From: Chitinophaga deserti
Lineage (GTDB): Bacteria > Bacteroidota > Bacteroidia > Chitinophagales > Chitinophagaceae
Assembly (NCBI RefSeq): GCF_003149455.1
Contig: NZ_QFFK01000006.1
Location: forward strand, 62,001-126,000
DNA: 64,000 nucleotides
Direction of reading: 5' to 3'
Below the pieces are notes generated by a model. It saw only the letters and a program-made list of their open reading frames with translations, searched no databases and was not told the origin of the DNA. Within the stretch, counting starts at the first letter, position 1. Each line of letters opens with the position of its first letter. Shown here one piece after another: positions 34,536 through 43,381 of the stretch. A program made the translations under genes and the position numbers.

Positions 34536-35732
34536 ATGAAGGATTTACTGATAAAATCAATACTGGGGATATTCGTACTGGCCGCCGCATCCTGCACCAA
34601 AACAAGTGGCGATGCATTCAAGGACTTTATGAAAGGTGGTGAAATCATCTATCCCGGCCGCGCCGATACCGTATTGGTACACCCCGGTCAAAACCGTATC
34701 AAGCTACGGGTGGTTTTAGGGAACGACCCGCTGGTGACGCAGCTCCGCGTGTTCTGGAGCAATAAAGCCGATTCGCTTACCGTACCCGTTAAACGTACTT
34801 CGGGTAGAGATACGGTGGAAGTGATGATCCCTAACCTGAAAGAAGGCAATTATAACTTTACCATACATACCTACGATTCCGAAGGGCACATTTCAGTAGT
34901 GGTGAACGCTTTCGGGATTACTTACGGAGCAAACTATGCCAGCTCGCTGGTAAACCGTACTTTGAAATCCATAGAGCAGTCCACCGATGGCAGCCAGATC
35001 ATCCTTAACTGGGGAGAACCTGCAGGTGGTGAGCTGGGTATTGAAGTGAAGTACAAAGGGGTAGACGGACTGGAGAAAACGATTACCGTGCAACCGGGAG
35101 ACCTGGTAACCACCCTGCCGGATTACGAAAGCAAGTCGCTGCTGAGCTACCGTTCGCAGTATAAGCCAGACAGCATGGCGTTCGAATACTTCTATCCTCC
35201 CGTGTCCACCGCTACGTTGCCTGTATTTGAAAGGCAACTTTCCAAGGCCGGATTCAGCGTACTGGAACTGCCCGGCGACGTAAAGAGTAACCACGGATGG
35301 CTGATGCATTACCTCTGGGATGATAATATCAACTCCGGCTTCGCCACACAGAACGTAGTGCCGTGCTGGTTTACGATCGATGCAGGACAAACCGCTTCGC
35401 TCGGCCGTATTAAATTCTGGCAGGCTACAGACAGGCTGTACAGGATCGAGAACGTGAAAACATTTGAATTATATGGCAGCAATAATCCGGCACCCGATGG
35501 CAGCTGGGCCAGCTGGACGCAGATAGGTGCATTCTCTTCCGTGAAGCCTTCCGGCAAACCGGTAGGGGAGAATACGCAGGAAGATATCGATTACGCACTG
35601 GCGGGAGAAAGCTTCCCCCTTGCAGAGGGTACACCCAAATTCAGGTATTACCGCTTTAAATTGCTGACCAACTGGGGTGGCAGTGCATTCATGACCATGG
35701 GGGAAATATCTTTATTTACACACGACCGGTAG
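34536..35732 (+). CDS. DUF4998 / discoidin-like surface lipoprotein
   Basis: A 398-residue lipoprotein. The ATG at 34536 is chosen because it gives MKDLLIKSILGIFVLAAASC (Cys20), a clear lipobox signal; a longer frame to 34479 would overlap the preceding gene by 32 bp. The N-terminal half (about 30-230) matches DUF4998-type Ig-like repeats (FMKGGEIIYPGRADTVLVHPGQNRIKLRV). The C-terminus is a discoidin-like fold parallel to that of the previous gene (FTIDAGQTASLGRIKFWQ, FELYGSNNPAPDGSW, KFRYYRFKLLTNWGGS, MGEISLF). It probably binds another feature of the same glycan. The two lipoproteins look like diverged C-terminal paralogues on unrelated N-terminal spacers. Confidence 0.85.
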   Translation: MKDLLIKSILGIFVLAAASCTKTSGDAFKDFMKGGEIIYPGRADTVLVHPGQNRIKLRVVLGNDPLVTQLRVFWSNKADSLTVPVKRTSGRDTVEVMIPNLKEGNYNFTIHTYDSEGHISVVVNAFGITYGANYASSLVNRTLKSIEQSTDGSQIILNWGEPAGGELGIEVKYKGVDGLEKTITVQPGDLVTTLPDYESKSLLSYRSQYKPDSMAFEYFYPPVSTATLPVFERQLSKAGFSVLELPGDVKSNHGWLMHYLWDDNINSGFATQNVVPCWFTIDAGQTASLGRIKFWQATDRLYRIENVKTFELYGSNNPAPDGSWASWTQIGAFSSVKPSGKPVGENTQEDIDYALAGESFPLAEGTPKFRYYRFKLLTNWGGSAFMTMGEISLFTHDR

Positions 35733-35781
35733 TATCCGGAAGACATGAGAAAACAATAAACCGGAACCATAAACCAATCGC

Positions 35782-37116
35782 ATGAAACGATTACTTTTTA
35801 CAGGATTATTATTTACTTCGGTAGCAGCACAGGCGCAGACGGGAGACGTGAAGCTGGTGTCTTATCCGGGAAGGACAGACGGGACAGCAATCAGAGATAA
35901 GGTGCTGGCAAACCAGATTTTGACAGACAGCAGGCTGGATACTGTGGAGGCCCGCGCCCTGCGGATACTAAACGGTTTTAATGCCGGATCGGGATATGGT
36001 GAAATATGGATCCGTGACTTCAACACTTTCATCATCGGATCACTTAAAGTACGTGACCGGAAAGATGTGAAGGATGCGCTCCTGCTGTTCTTCAAACTTC
36101 AGGGGGCAGATGGTAACATCTGTGATGGTGCCATAAACGAAGCACATGCACGCCTTAGCTATCAGTACAGCAAAACCGACCTGGCACCAGGCTGGAAAAG
36201 CCACAAGAATACCGTGGAAACCGACCAGGAAACTTCACTCATACAGGCTGTAAGGAAATACATCGACGCCACCGGAGATAAAAGCATCCTCGAAGAAAAG
36301 GTTGGTGAACAAACCGTACTGCAGCGTATGGAAGCAGCAATGGACTTCCTGCTGAAAGAACGCTGGGCACCTGAGTATGGCCTTATCAAAGGCGCCACTA
36401 CCATAGACTGGGGTGATGTACAGCCTGAAACCGGCTGGGGTGTTGCGATCAATGAAAAAACAAAATGGTGTATCGATATTTACGACAACGCCATGTTCGT
36501 GATCGCACTGAACGACTTCATGACTATTGTGCCTAAGAGCAGCGATATCTATAAGAAATACAACGAAACTGCGAAAGGGATTAAGAAGAATATCCGCAAG
36601 CACCTCTGGGATGCTAAGTCGAATAAATACATCCCGCATATTTACCTGAACGGTAGTCCTTTCCCGGCAAATTTTGATGAAAACAAAATGCTGTATACCG
36701 GTGGTACCGCCTGTGCTGTACTGGCAGGATTGCACAGCAAAAATGAAATCCGTGCTATCAACAACCAGTTTCTTGACGCAGCAGAGAAAGAGAAGTTTGC
36801 TACCATTGGTATGACGGTTTACCCGCCCTATCCCGTGGAAGTATTCCCTAACATGGCAGCGTATCATTACCAGAATGCCGGTGACTGGACGTGGTTTGGC
36901 GGCCGTATGATTCATGCACTTCACCTGTATGGTATGAATACCGAAGCGTATGCGGAAATGAGCCCCATGCTCGACCGTGTGATTAAACACGGCTTCCACG
37001 AATGGTATGAAGTACGTTCCGGCAAGCCTTCAGGCTCCGGTGAATTCAGGGGAGAAGCAGGTGTATTGTACGATGCAATTCAAATGCTCCGCAAGTGGGC
37101 ACAAAAGGCAAAATAA
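35782..37116 (+). CDS. Six-hairpin (alpha/alpha)6 glycosidase-like periplasmic protein
   Basis: A 444-residue protein with a signal peptide (ending near AAQAQ, residue 19). Helix-loop patterns match the (alpha/alpha)6 toroid of inverting glycosidases. The visible candidate catalytic or subsite residues are IWIRDFNTFIIG (Arg-Asp), TVETDQETSLIQA, GATTIDWGDVQPE, DIYDNAMFVIALND and, near the end, SGEFRGEAGVLYDAI. The motif spacing recalls amylo-1,6-glucosidase/GH63-like and GH125-like families, but I cannot assign a CAZy family. The position between the surface lipoproteins and a sugar kinase implies it releases the monosaccharide that the kinase phosphorylates. It is the only hydrolase in the locus. 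Confidence 0.75.
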   Translation: MKRLLFTGLLFTSVAAQAQTGDVKLVSYPGRTDGTAIRDKVLANQILTDSRLDTVEARALRILNGFNAGSGYGEIWIRDFNTFIIGSLKVRDRKDVKDALLLFFKLQGADGNICDGAINEAHARLSYQYSKTDLAPGWKSHKNTVETDQETSLIQAVRKYIDATGDKSILEEKVGEQTVLQRMEAAMDFLLKERWAPEYGLIKGATTIDWGDVQPETGWGVAINEKTKWCIDIYDNAMFVIALNDFMTIVPKSSDIYKKYNETAKGIKKNIRKHLWDAKSNKYIPHIYLNGSPFPANFDENKMLYTGGTACAVLAGLHSKNEIRAINNQFLDAAEKEKFATIGMTVYPPYPVEVFPNMAAYHYQNAGDWTWFGGRMIHALHLYGMNTEAYAEMSPMLDRVIKHGFHEWYEVRSGKPSGSGEFRGEAGVLYDAIQMLRKWAQKAK

Positions 37117-37125
37117 TTCTCAGTC

Positions 37126-37971
37126 ATGAAGATTACAGCGGTGGACATTGGCGGCTCGCACATTACTGTAGCAGCCGTTGAAATGGAAAACAGGCAATGC
37201 GCTGCGGAATCAGTATCCCGGCAAATGGTAGATTCCCGCAATCCGGCAGCAGCACTGCTGGATGGCTGGGCGGCAGCCATTGGCCGGTGTGCAGAAATGA
37301 ACGATACCGGGCAGATTGCCATCGCCATGCCCGGCCCTTTTGATTATGATGCCGGTGTTTCGTATATCAAAGACCAGTCGAAGTTTGATGCCCTTTATGG
37401 AATCAATGTAAAGGAAGCACTGGCGGAGCGCCTTTCCATTCCAGCTAGTAACATCCTGATGGATAACGACGCCAGCTGCTTTTTGCGGGGGCATTATTTT
37501 GCAGGATGCCTGGGTGCGGATGAAAATGTACTGGGTTTAACACTGGGTACCGGCTTCGGGTCGGTTATCCGGTCGCGGGAAGAATATTCCTCCCCGGAAT
37601 ACTGGTCTGTGCCTTTCGGCGCCTCAATTGCAGATGATTACTTCTCCTCCCGCTGGCTCCTGAAAGAGTATGCTTTATCTGGGAGAGAGGTGCTGCAGTC
37701 GGTCAGGGAACTGGCGTTAAAGGAAGAAGGCAGGGAAGTATTCCAACGCTTTGGCGCCCAGCTGGCCAGCTTTGTGGCTGCAGCGGCCCCGGAAGTGGAT
37801 ACCATCCTGCTGGGGGGCAACATCGCCCGGGCTTTCCACCTGTTCGGAGAGCCGCTGATGCAGGGGCTTGCCCGGCAGGGGCATAAGTACCGCTTCCAGA
37901 TATCCACACTGGGGGAGGATGCCATGTTACTGGGTGCTGCGGCTATGTATGCCCCGGTAAGTGTACACTAA
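37126..37971 (+). CDS. ROK-family sugar kinase
   Basis: A 281-residue cytoplasmic kinase of the ROK family. The N-terminal phosphate loop is AVDIGGSHITVAA, the phosphate-2 region is LTLGTGFGSVI, and the catalytic aspartate is Asp115 in MDNDASCFLRG. The C-terminal adenosine segment is TILLGGNIARA. The usual ROK zinc motif (CxCGxxGC) is missing; the equivalent stretch reads SVPFGASIADDYFSS, so it is a zinc-less ROK member. Glucose, mannose or fructose are all possible substrates. The linked phosphomannose-isomerase-like gene makes mannose attractive. It starts 9 bp after the glycosidase and ends the operon at a strong terminator. Confidence 0.88.
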   Translation: MKITAVDIGGSHITVAAVEMENRQCAAESVSRQMVDSRNPAAALLDGWAAAIGRCAEMNDTGQIAIAMPGPFDYDAGVSYIKDQSKFDALYGINVKEALAERLSIPASNILMDNDASCFLRGHYFAGCLGADENVLGLTLGTGFGSVIRSREEYSSPEYWSVPFGASIADDYFSSRWLLKEYALSGREVLQSVRELALKEEGREVFQRFGAQLASFVAAAAPEVDTILLGGNIARAFHLFGEPLMQGLARQGHKYRFQISTLGEDAMLLGAAAMYAPVSVH

Positions 37972-38003
37972 CTTCTTGTTTATCAGTATACATTAGTCAG
38001 CTA

Positions 38004-38039
38004 AGGGCCGTCTCACCAAATAGAGGCGGCCCTTTTTTT
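38004..38039 (+). terminator. Terminator closing the SusCD/ROK operon
   Basis: The stem AGGGCCGTCTC pairs with GAGGCGGCCCT (one G-T pair) over an 8-nt loop and is followed by seven T residues, about 33 bp after the kinase stop. Confidence 0.9.
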
Positions 38040-38217
38040 GTGTCATCCGGCGTCTTCAGCAGGCACTTTTGCCACCATTCCTACCAATTTGTGTCAATAC
38101 TTAAGGGGTAACAGTACTAAATACAGGGGGGATGGGTACTAACCTGTTGTCAGGTTATGGGTTAAAGTATTGATAATTAAGGGGTACAGAGGGTGTGCGT
38201 TAGCAGTAAATTATCCC

Positions 38218-38294
38218 TGGATATACATTAGATATACTTTAAGTATACAGTAAGTATGCTTTAAGTACCCATTAAGTACCCTTTAAGTACTCAC
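38218..38294. repeat. Seven degenerate 11-bp tandem repeats (TAAGTAnnCnT type)
   Basis: The units start at 38218, 38229, 38240, 38251, 38262, 38273 and 38284, each exactly 11 bp: TGGATATACAT, TAGATATACTT, TAAGTATACAG, TAAGTATGCTT, TAAGTACCCAT, TAAGTACCCTT, TAAGTACTCAC. They lie in the 408-bp gap between the ROK terminator and the ECF sigma gene, ending 85 bp before its start codon. The rest of the gap (38040-38217) is AT-rich and holds TTAAGGGGTA twice (38101 and 38177). An 11-bp period is close to one helical turn. Confidence 0.8.
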
Positions 38295-38379
38295 CAGGCG
38301 TACTTTCAAAAAGGGGGAAAAGCGAAGATGTGTCAGGGAATCCACTTTTTTCTTATTTTGGCTCCAAATCTAATTCGCG

Positions 38380-38967
38380 ATGTTGGAAGCGACCGACGAA
38401 GTGTTATGCGGAATGATCCGCAAGGGAGATGCCGCAGCTTTTACTGTATTGTACGACCGGTACCGGCGCCAGCTGTACGGCTATGTAATTAATCTCTGCG
38501 GCTCGCAGGATGTGGCGATGGACGCTGTGCAGGAGATTTACATGCAGGTGTGGCTCCGTTCCGAAACCCTCGACCCGGAACGTTCCATCAAATCCTATCT
38601 TTTCCGATCTGCCCGTAACTATGTGCTCGATTATCTGAAGAAGGCTGTTCACCAGCAAACCTTCCGGCAATACTTTATGGATGCCTTCGCGGAAGGCACC
38701 GCATCTTCCGAACACCTGCTCTACACCAAGCAACTTGAATCCATCCGGCATAACGCCGTATCCCGCCTGCCCGCCCAAAGGCAGCTGATTTACAACATGA
38801 GTAAGGTAGATGGTCTCAGCAACCGGGAAATAGCCGATATGCTGGGTATTTCCATCAATACCGTGCGCGACCAGCTCGTGAAGGCCACCCGTTTCGTACG
38901 GATGTACCTTTTAAGAAATGCAGATATAGCGGTACTACTCGCCGCGGTGCATGCTATCCAGCAGTAA
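38380..38967 (+). CDS. ECF sigma-70 factor of the Bacteroidota FecI-like group
   Basis: A 195-residue sigma factor. Region 2 spans about 22-90 (FTVLYDRYRRQLYGYVINLCGSQDVAMDAVQEIYMQVWLRSE, then YLFRSARNYVLDYLKK). Region 4 spans about 130-182 (LPAQRQLIYNMSKVDGLSNREIADMLGISINTVRDQLVKATRFV) with a clear helix-turn-helix. It would direct RNA polymerase to the susC/susD genes two positions downstream once released from the FecR anti-sigma factor encoded next. The order sigma, FecR, SusC-with-STN, SusD is the classic trans-envelope signalling cassette. The 11-bp repeat array sits upstream of its promoter region. Confidence 0.93.
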   Translation: MLEATDEVLCGMIRKGDAAAFTVLYDRYRRQLYGYVINLCGSQDVAMDAVQEIYMQVWLRSETLDPERSIKSYLFRSARNYVLDYLKKAVHQQTFRQYFMDAFAEGTASSEHLLYTKQLESIRHNAVSRLPAQRQLIYNMSKVDGLSNREIADMLGISINTVRDQLVKATRFVRMYLLRNADIAVLLAAVHAIQQ

Positions 38968-39024
38968 AAAAATATTTTTTCTCCGGGGATCGTCTTATCC
39001 CATTTCCCGATCGTATTACTTGTG

Positions 39025-39981
39025 ATGGAGGACAAACAGCAAAAGATCAGGCAATTGTTCGTCAAACTGGCGGAAGGTACTTCCACGCCCGATGAAAGGC
39101 AGGAGCTGCTGCAGCACCTGGAGGGTAACCCTTTGCCTGAAGACCTGCCCCTGGCCGATGAGCTGCGTCCTAAAACAGGCTGGCCCGATATGCCGGAGCA
39201 TGATGCAGACCGCATCCGTATGCAGATCCTTTCGGAAGCGCAGCCCGTTCATACCACACGGATTCGCCGTATGGGCTGGTGGAAAGCCGCTGCCGTTGTA
39301 CTGCCCCTGGCAGGCGTGGCTGCCTGGCTCTTCTGGAGCCGGCCCTCTTCAAGTGAAGTGGTAGAATATGTCAATGATTCGCACAGTGTAAAAACATTCC
39401 GGCTCGAAGATGGCTCCGAAATCAGTCTGAACCGGGCTGCCCGGCTGACTATCCGTAAAAGCGCACCGAGAGAAGCCTGGCTGGAAGGGGAAGCCTTCTT
39501 TACCATCACGGCCGATGCCTCCCGCCCGTTCGTAGTACATACCCGGCACCAGCTGGATGTAACCGTTCTGGGAACTACTTTCAACGTGAAGTCCGGAGAA
39601 CATGCTACGGAGGTAGTACTGAATACCGGTAAAGTGAAAGTAGGTAATGGCGGAAATGCCGTTATCCTCCAGCCGGGGGAAATGGCGGTGTACGAAGCAG
39701 ATCACAGGCGGATGTCGCGCAGGCATGCAGATACTTTACTGCATACTTCCTGGAAAAACGACCTTGTTCCGTTCAGGGAGCAGCCATTGAGAGAAGTAGT
39801 GCAGCACCTCGGGAAACAGTTCGGTTACGGAGTGGAATTTGAAGGCCCTGCCATGGACAGCCTCATGTTTACAGGGTACCTGTCTGCCAACGATCTTCGC
39901 CAGTCGGTACACACGCTGGAAGAAACCTTCTCCATCAAAATCAGTATTGTGAACAACAAATTACATGTGAGCAAACAATAG
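39025..39981 (+). CDS. FecR-family anti-sigma factor
   Basis: A 318-residue inner-membrane regulator. The ATG at 39025 is used; a GTG codon directly before it (39022) adds one residue. The N-terminal cytoplasmic helical part (about 1-75) would bind the sigma factor. A single membrane helix lies around 87-107 (WWKAAAVVLPLAGVAAWLFW). The periplasmic FecR domain (about 115-215: FRLEDGSEISLNRAARLTI, REAWLEGEAFFTI, LGTTFNVKS) is followed by a DUF4974-like C-terminal domain (about 245-318: VPFREQPLREVVQHLGKQFG) that reads the STN domain of SusC. It lies 57 bp after the sigma gene and 31 bp before susC. Confidence 0.93.
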   Translation: MEDKQQKIRQLFVKLAEGTSTPDERQELLQHLEGNPLPEDLPLADELRPKTGWPDMPEHDADRIRMQILSEAQPVHTTRIRRMGWWKAAAVVLPLAGVAAWLFWSRPSSSEVVEYVNDSHSVKTFRLEDGSEISLNRAARLTIRKSAPREAWLEGEAFFTITADASRPFVVHTRHQLDVTVLGTTFNVKSGEHATEVVLNTGKVKVGNGGNAVILQPGEMAVYEADHRRMSRRHADTLLHTSWKNDLVPFREQPLREVVQHLGKQFGYGVEFEGPAMDSLMFTGYLSANDLRQSVHTLEETFSIKISIVNNKLHVSKQ

Positions 39982-40012
39982 CGTTTCAGCCAAAAACTAA
40001 CACATCCTCGCT

Positions 40013-43000
40013 ATGAAAAGAATTCAAACCATCAGCTCCGGGCTGATCATGGTAGCACTATCGCTATGCTACATCCCGGCCTCCAGCGCACAGCCGGGAC
40101 ATACAGCAGCCGTCCGGCAACAGGTATCACTCATCTCGGTGATCAACGACATGGAAAGCCGGTTCGACGTACGGTTTAACTACAACTCCAATTTATTAAA
40201 AGGAAAAAAGATCGTTGTTCCTGACCGCTCGGTTTTCAGTAAAGACAATATCGATCATGAACTGAACCGCTACATCGTTCCGCTGGGCCTTCTTTGCCAG
40301 AAGATCGGGGGTAAGCTTTATGTGGTAAAGCCCACTACGCCCGATGAACAGGTGAAAGCCCTTTCCGGAAGCATTGCGGCACAGGATATAACCATCCGCG
40401 GCACCGTGGCAGACTCTGCCGGTAGTGTAATGCCCGGAGTGGTAGTGCGGTTGAAAGGATCGCCGCGCGGTACCATCACCGATGGTAACGGGGTATTTTC
40501 CCTGCCAAACGTAAAACAGGGCGATGTGCTCATCTTTTCGCTTGTGGGTTATAATCCGCAGGAATATACCGTTGGTACGGAAGATAATATCCGCATTGTT
40601 CTGCAGGTTTCTGCTATTGCGCTCGATCAGCTGGTAGTAACCGCACTTGGTATCAAACGCCAGGAGAAATCGCTTGGCTATGCAGTACAGAAAGTGAAAG
40701 GTGAAGCCATGCAAACAGTGAAAGGAGTGGATATGGCTACCTCGCTTACGGGTCATGTATCGGGCCTCGTAGTGAAGAACTCCACGGAGTTCTTCTCCCG
40801 CCCCACAATAGAACTGCGCGGCGAAGGCGCCCTGCTGGTTATCGATGGTGTACCATATGGTAACATGACGCTGCGCGATATCCCTACTGATGATATTGAA
40901 AGCATCGATGTACTGAAAGGCCCCACCGCATCTTCGCTCTACGGTTCCCGTGCGGCAGGCGGTGTGATGCTGGTTACAACCAAGAAAGGTGCCGGGACCG
41001 GGCTTACCGTTTCCATCAACAGCAACACCATGCTGCAAAGCGGTTTCCTTGCCATCCCTAAAGTACAGGGCTCTTATGGCCGTGGCCAGAACGGGGTGAT
41101 CGATAATGACTATGTATGGGGCCCCAAGCTCGATATCGGGCAAACTGCCACCGACTGGAACCCGGAAACCAAACAGTTCGAGGATAACCGTCCGCTCCGT
41201 TCCATCGGGAAAGACAATCTGAAGAACTTCATGGAAACGGGTATCGTTACCAACAACAACATCAGCGTTGCACAAAGCGGTGAACATGGCAGCTTCCGTG
41301 CTTCCCTCAATCATATTTACAGCAAAGGCCAGTTTCCCAACGCGAAACTGAACATGTACAACTTTACCCTGAGCGGCGTACTGAAAGCCTCCGATAAATT
41401 CACACTCGAAGGCCACACCGGTATCAGCAAGCGTATGGCGCCGCAGGTATGGGGTTCAGGTTACGGTAACCAGGGATACATTTACCAGCTCACCATGTGG
41501 ACAGGCCCTGAATACGACATCCGCCAATACCGCGACTACTGGAAGGTGCCTAACAAAACACAGAACTGGATGTACACCAACTGGTACGATAACCCATACC
41601 TGATCGCCAACGAAAAGCTTAACGGTATCGAACAGAACACCGTGAATGCCAGTCTTACCGCGAATTACAGGTTCACACAGGACCTCAACCTGCTGGTACG
41701 TATCGGTTACGACAATTACAGTAATCAGGAAACATTTCAGAACCCTACCGCCAACATCTTTTCTACCCGCGGCGGCTGGGATGCAAAAGGTTATTACCGC
41801 AATATTGCTACCAAAGGCTGGAGCACGAACGATGATATCATGCTGACTTATAAGAAGAAGGCAGGTCAGTTCACCATCGACCTCATGGCCGGCGGAACCA
41901 TTTACTACTACAAGAACGATACAGTTTCTGCGGCAACCCGTAACGGTTTATCCTCACCGCGCTTCTATTCTATTGCAGGATCTGTAGGCCCGGCTAATAT
42001 TACCCAGAACCACGGCGCCCGTCAGGTGAACAGCCTGTATGGCAGGGCGGCCATTGGATGGAAGAATGCCATATTCCTGGAAGCTACCGGACGTAACGAC
42101 TGGAACTCGGCACAGCCCAAAGATCACCGCGATTATTTCTATCCTTCCATCGGGTCGAGCATCGTACTGTCTGAGCTGTTCCGTATGCCGCGCTTTACTG
42201 ATATGTGGAAGATCAGAGGATCGTGGGCTAACTACAAAACGCCTGCAGAAGTGTATGAAATCAACCGGCTGTATGCCACCACACCTCAGGCATGGAATAC
42301 CCTCAATTCCGCCGTGTATCCCGGTAACCTGCTCCCGCTCAGTTTGCTGCCCAGCTCTGCACGTACCTGGGAGATCGGTACCGCAGCGTACTTTTTTAAG
42401 AACCGCCTGAATGTAGATGTGGCCTATTTCAATAAGTATTATTACAACCTCAAACGTAATATTGAAATTTCGCAGGCAACGGGTTTCTCCTCTTCCACGA
42501 TCAACTGGGATGAAACCTATGTACGGAAAGGTGTGGAAATCACAGTTGGCGGAACTGTGCTCAAAAGAAAGAATTTCGAATGGCAATCCACCATCAACTA
42601 CACCGCGCATCACCGCTATTATAAAGAACTGGACAGTGTTTATTCTGCCAAGAACCCCTGGACGGCTCCCGGCATGCGTACAGATGCATACCTCGATAAC
42701 TACTGGCTGCGCGACCCATCAGGTAATATCATCCACAACAACGGGATGCCCATCGCGAGTGATTATGACATGAAGTATGGTTATACCGATCCTAAGTTCA
42801 GCTTTGGTTTCATCAACAACTTCCGTATCGGGGATTTTACAGTGGGATTGAATGTAGACGGGCGCATCGGCGGTGTGATGTATAACTATGTGAACGATAA
42901 AATGTTTGATACCGGTACGCATCCGGATACGGATAACAACTGGCGGTTTGATGAAGTAGTGAACGGTAAAACGAATTACGTAGGGCAGGGTATGAAAGTG

Positions 43001-43351
43001 ATTTCTGGTTCCGTGTCATACGACAACTTCGGGAACATTGTAAGCGATACCCGTAAATACGCGCCTAACGATGTGGCCGTGTCTTACCAGGATTACACCC
43101 AGAAGTTCAGAGCGGGAGATTACGGGGTGCAGAAGAAATCGTTTGTGAAAATCAGGGAGATGTCGCTCGGTTATAAGCTGCCTTCCTCATTCCTGAGCCG
43201 TTACAGCATCCGGAGCGCCTCGGTGGCACTTACCGCGCAGAACCTGTTCCTCTTCACGAAGTTCCGCTTCTCCGATCCTGATGTGGATACAGAAAACCTG
43301 AACTCGCCTTCGCAGCGGATGCTCGGCATGAACCTGCGTGTTAATTTCTGA
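40013..43351 (+). CDS. SusC-type TonB-dependent transducer with STN domain
   Basis: A 1112-residue outer-membrane transporter. After a signal peptide (near ASSAQP) comes an STN secretin/TonB short domain (about 35-115: VSLISVINDMESRFDVRFNYNSNLLKGKKIVV...GGKLYVVKP). Next is the regulatory-like beta domain (about 130-200: IRGTVADSAGSVMPGVVVRLKGS), a plug with LVVTALGIKRQEKSLGYAVQ and YGSRAAGGVMLVTTKKG, and a full barrel ending LGMNLRVNF with the usual terminal Phe. The STN domain contacts the FecR protein, so substrate binding here would switch on the adjacent sigma factor. No hydrolases or kinases accompany it, so the ligand could be a glycan, peptide or other molecule. Confidence 0.95.
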   Translation: MKRIQTISSGLIMVALSLCYIPASSAQPGHTAAVRQQVSLISVINDMESRFDVRFNYNSNLLKGKKIVVPDRSVFSKDNIDHELNRYIVPLGLLCQKIGGKLYVVKPTTPDEQVKALSGSIAAQDITIRGTVADSAGSVMPGVVVRLKGSPRGTITDGNGVFSLPNVKQGDVLIFSLVGYNPQEYTVGTEDNIRIVLQVSAIALDQLVVTALGIKRQEKSLGYAVQKVKGEAMQTVKGVDMATSLTGHVSGLVVKNSTEFFSRPTIELRGEGALLVIDGVPYGNMTLRDIPTDDIESIDVLKGPTASSLYGSRAAGGVMLVTTKKGAGTGLTVSINSNTMLQSGFLAIPKVQGSYGRGQNGVIDNDYVWGPKLDIGQTATDWNPETKQFEDNRPLRSIGKDNLKNFMETGIVTNNNISVAQSGEHGSFRASLNHIYSKGQFPNAKLNMYNFTLSGVLKASDKFTLEGHTGISKRMAPQVWGSGYGNQGYIYQLTMWTGPEYDIRQYRDYWKVPNKTQNWMYTNWYDNPYLIANEKLNGIEQNTVNASLTANYRFTQDLNLLVRIGYDNYSNQETFQNPTANIFSTRGGWDAKGYYRNIATKGWSTNDDIMLTYKKKAGQFTIDLMAGGTIYYYKNDTVSAATRNGLSSPRFYSIAGSVGPANITQNHGARQVNSLYGRAAIGWKNAIFLEATGRNDWNSAQPKDHRDYFYPSIGSSIVLSELFRMPRFTDMWKIRGSWANYKTPAEVYEINRLYATTPQAWNTLNSAVYPGNLLPLSLLPSSARTWEIGTAAYFFKNRLNVDVAYFNKYYYNLKRNIEISQATGFSSSTINWDETYVRKGVEITVGGTVLKRKNFEWQSTINYTAHHRYYKELDSVYSAKNPWTAPGMRTDAYLDNYWLRDPSGNIIHNNGMPIASDYDMKYGYTDPKFSFGFINNFRIGDFTVGLNVDGRIGGVMYNYVNDKMFDTGTHPDTDNNWRFDEVVNGKTNYVGQGMKVISGSVSYDNFGNIVSDTRKYAPNDVAVSYQDYTQKFRAGDYGVQKKSFVKIREMSLGYKLPSSFLSRYSIRSASVALTAQNLFLFTKFRFSDPDVDTENLNSPSQRMLGMNLRVNF

Positions 43352-43381
43352 TAGGGTATTCATCCATCAAAACTACAACTC

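Noticed and set aside
38101..38186. The two copies of TTAAGGGGTA as a direct-repeat mobile-element footprint
   Set aside because: Only 10 bp repeated 76 bp apart, with no transposase remnant or terminal inverted repeats between them.
38218..38294. The 11-bp array as a CRISPR array
   Set aside because: The units are 11 bp, directly abutting, with no unique spacers and no cas genes anywhere in the window.
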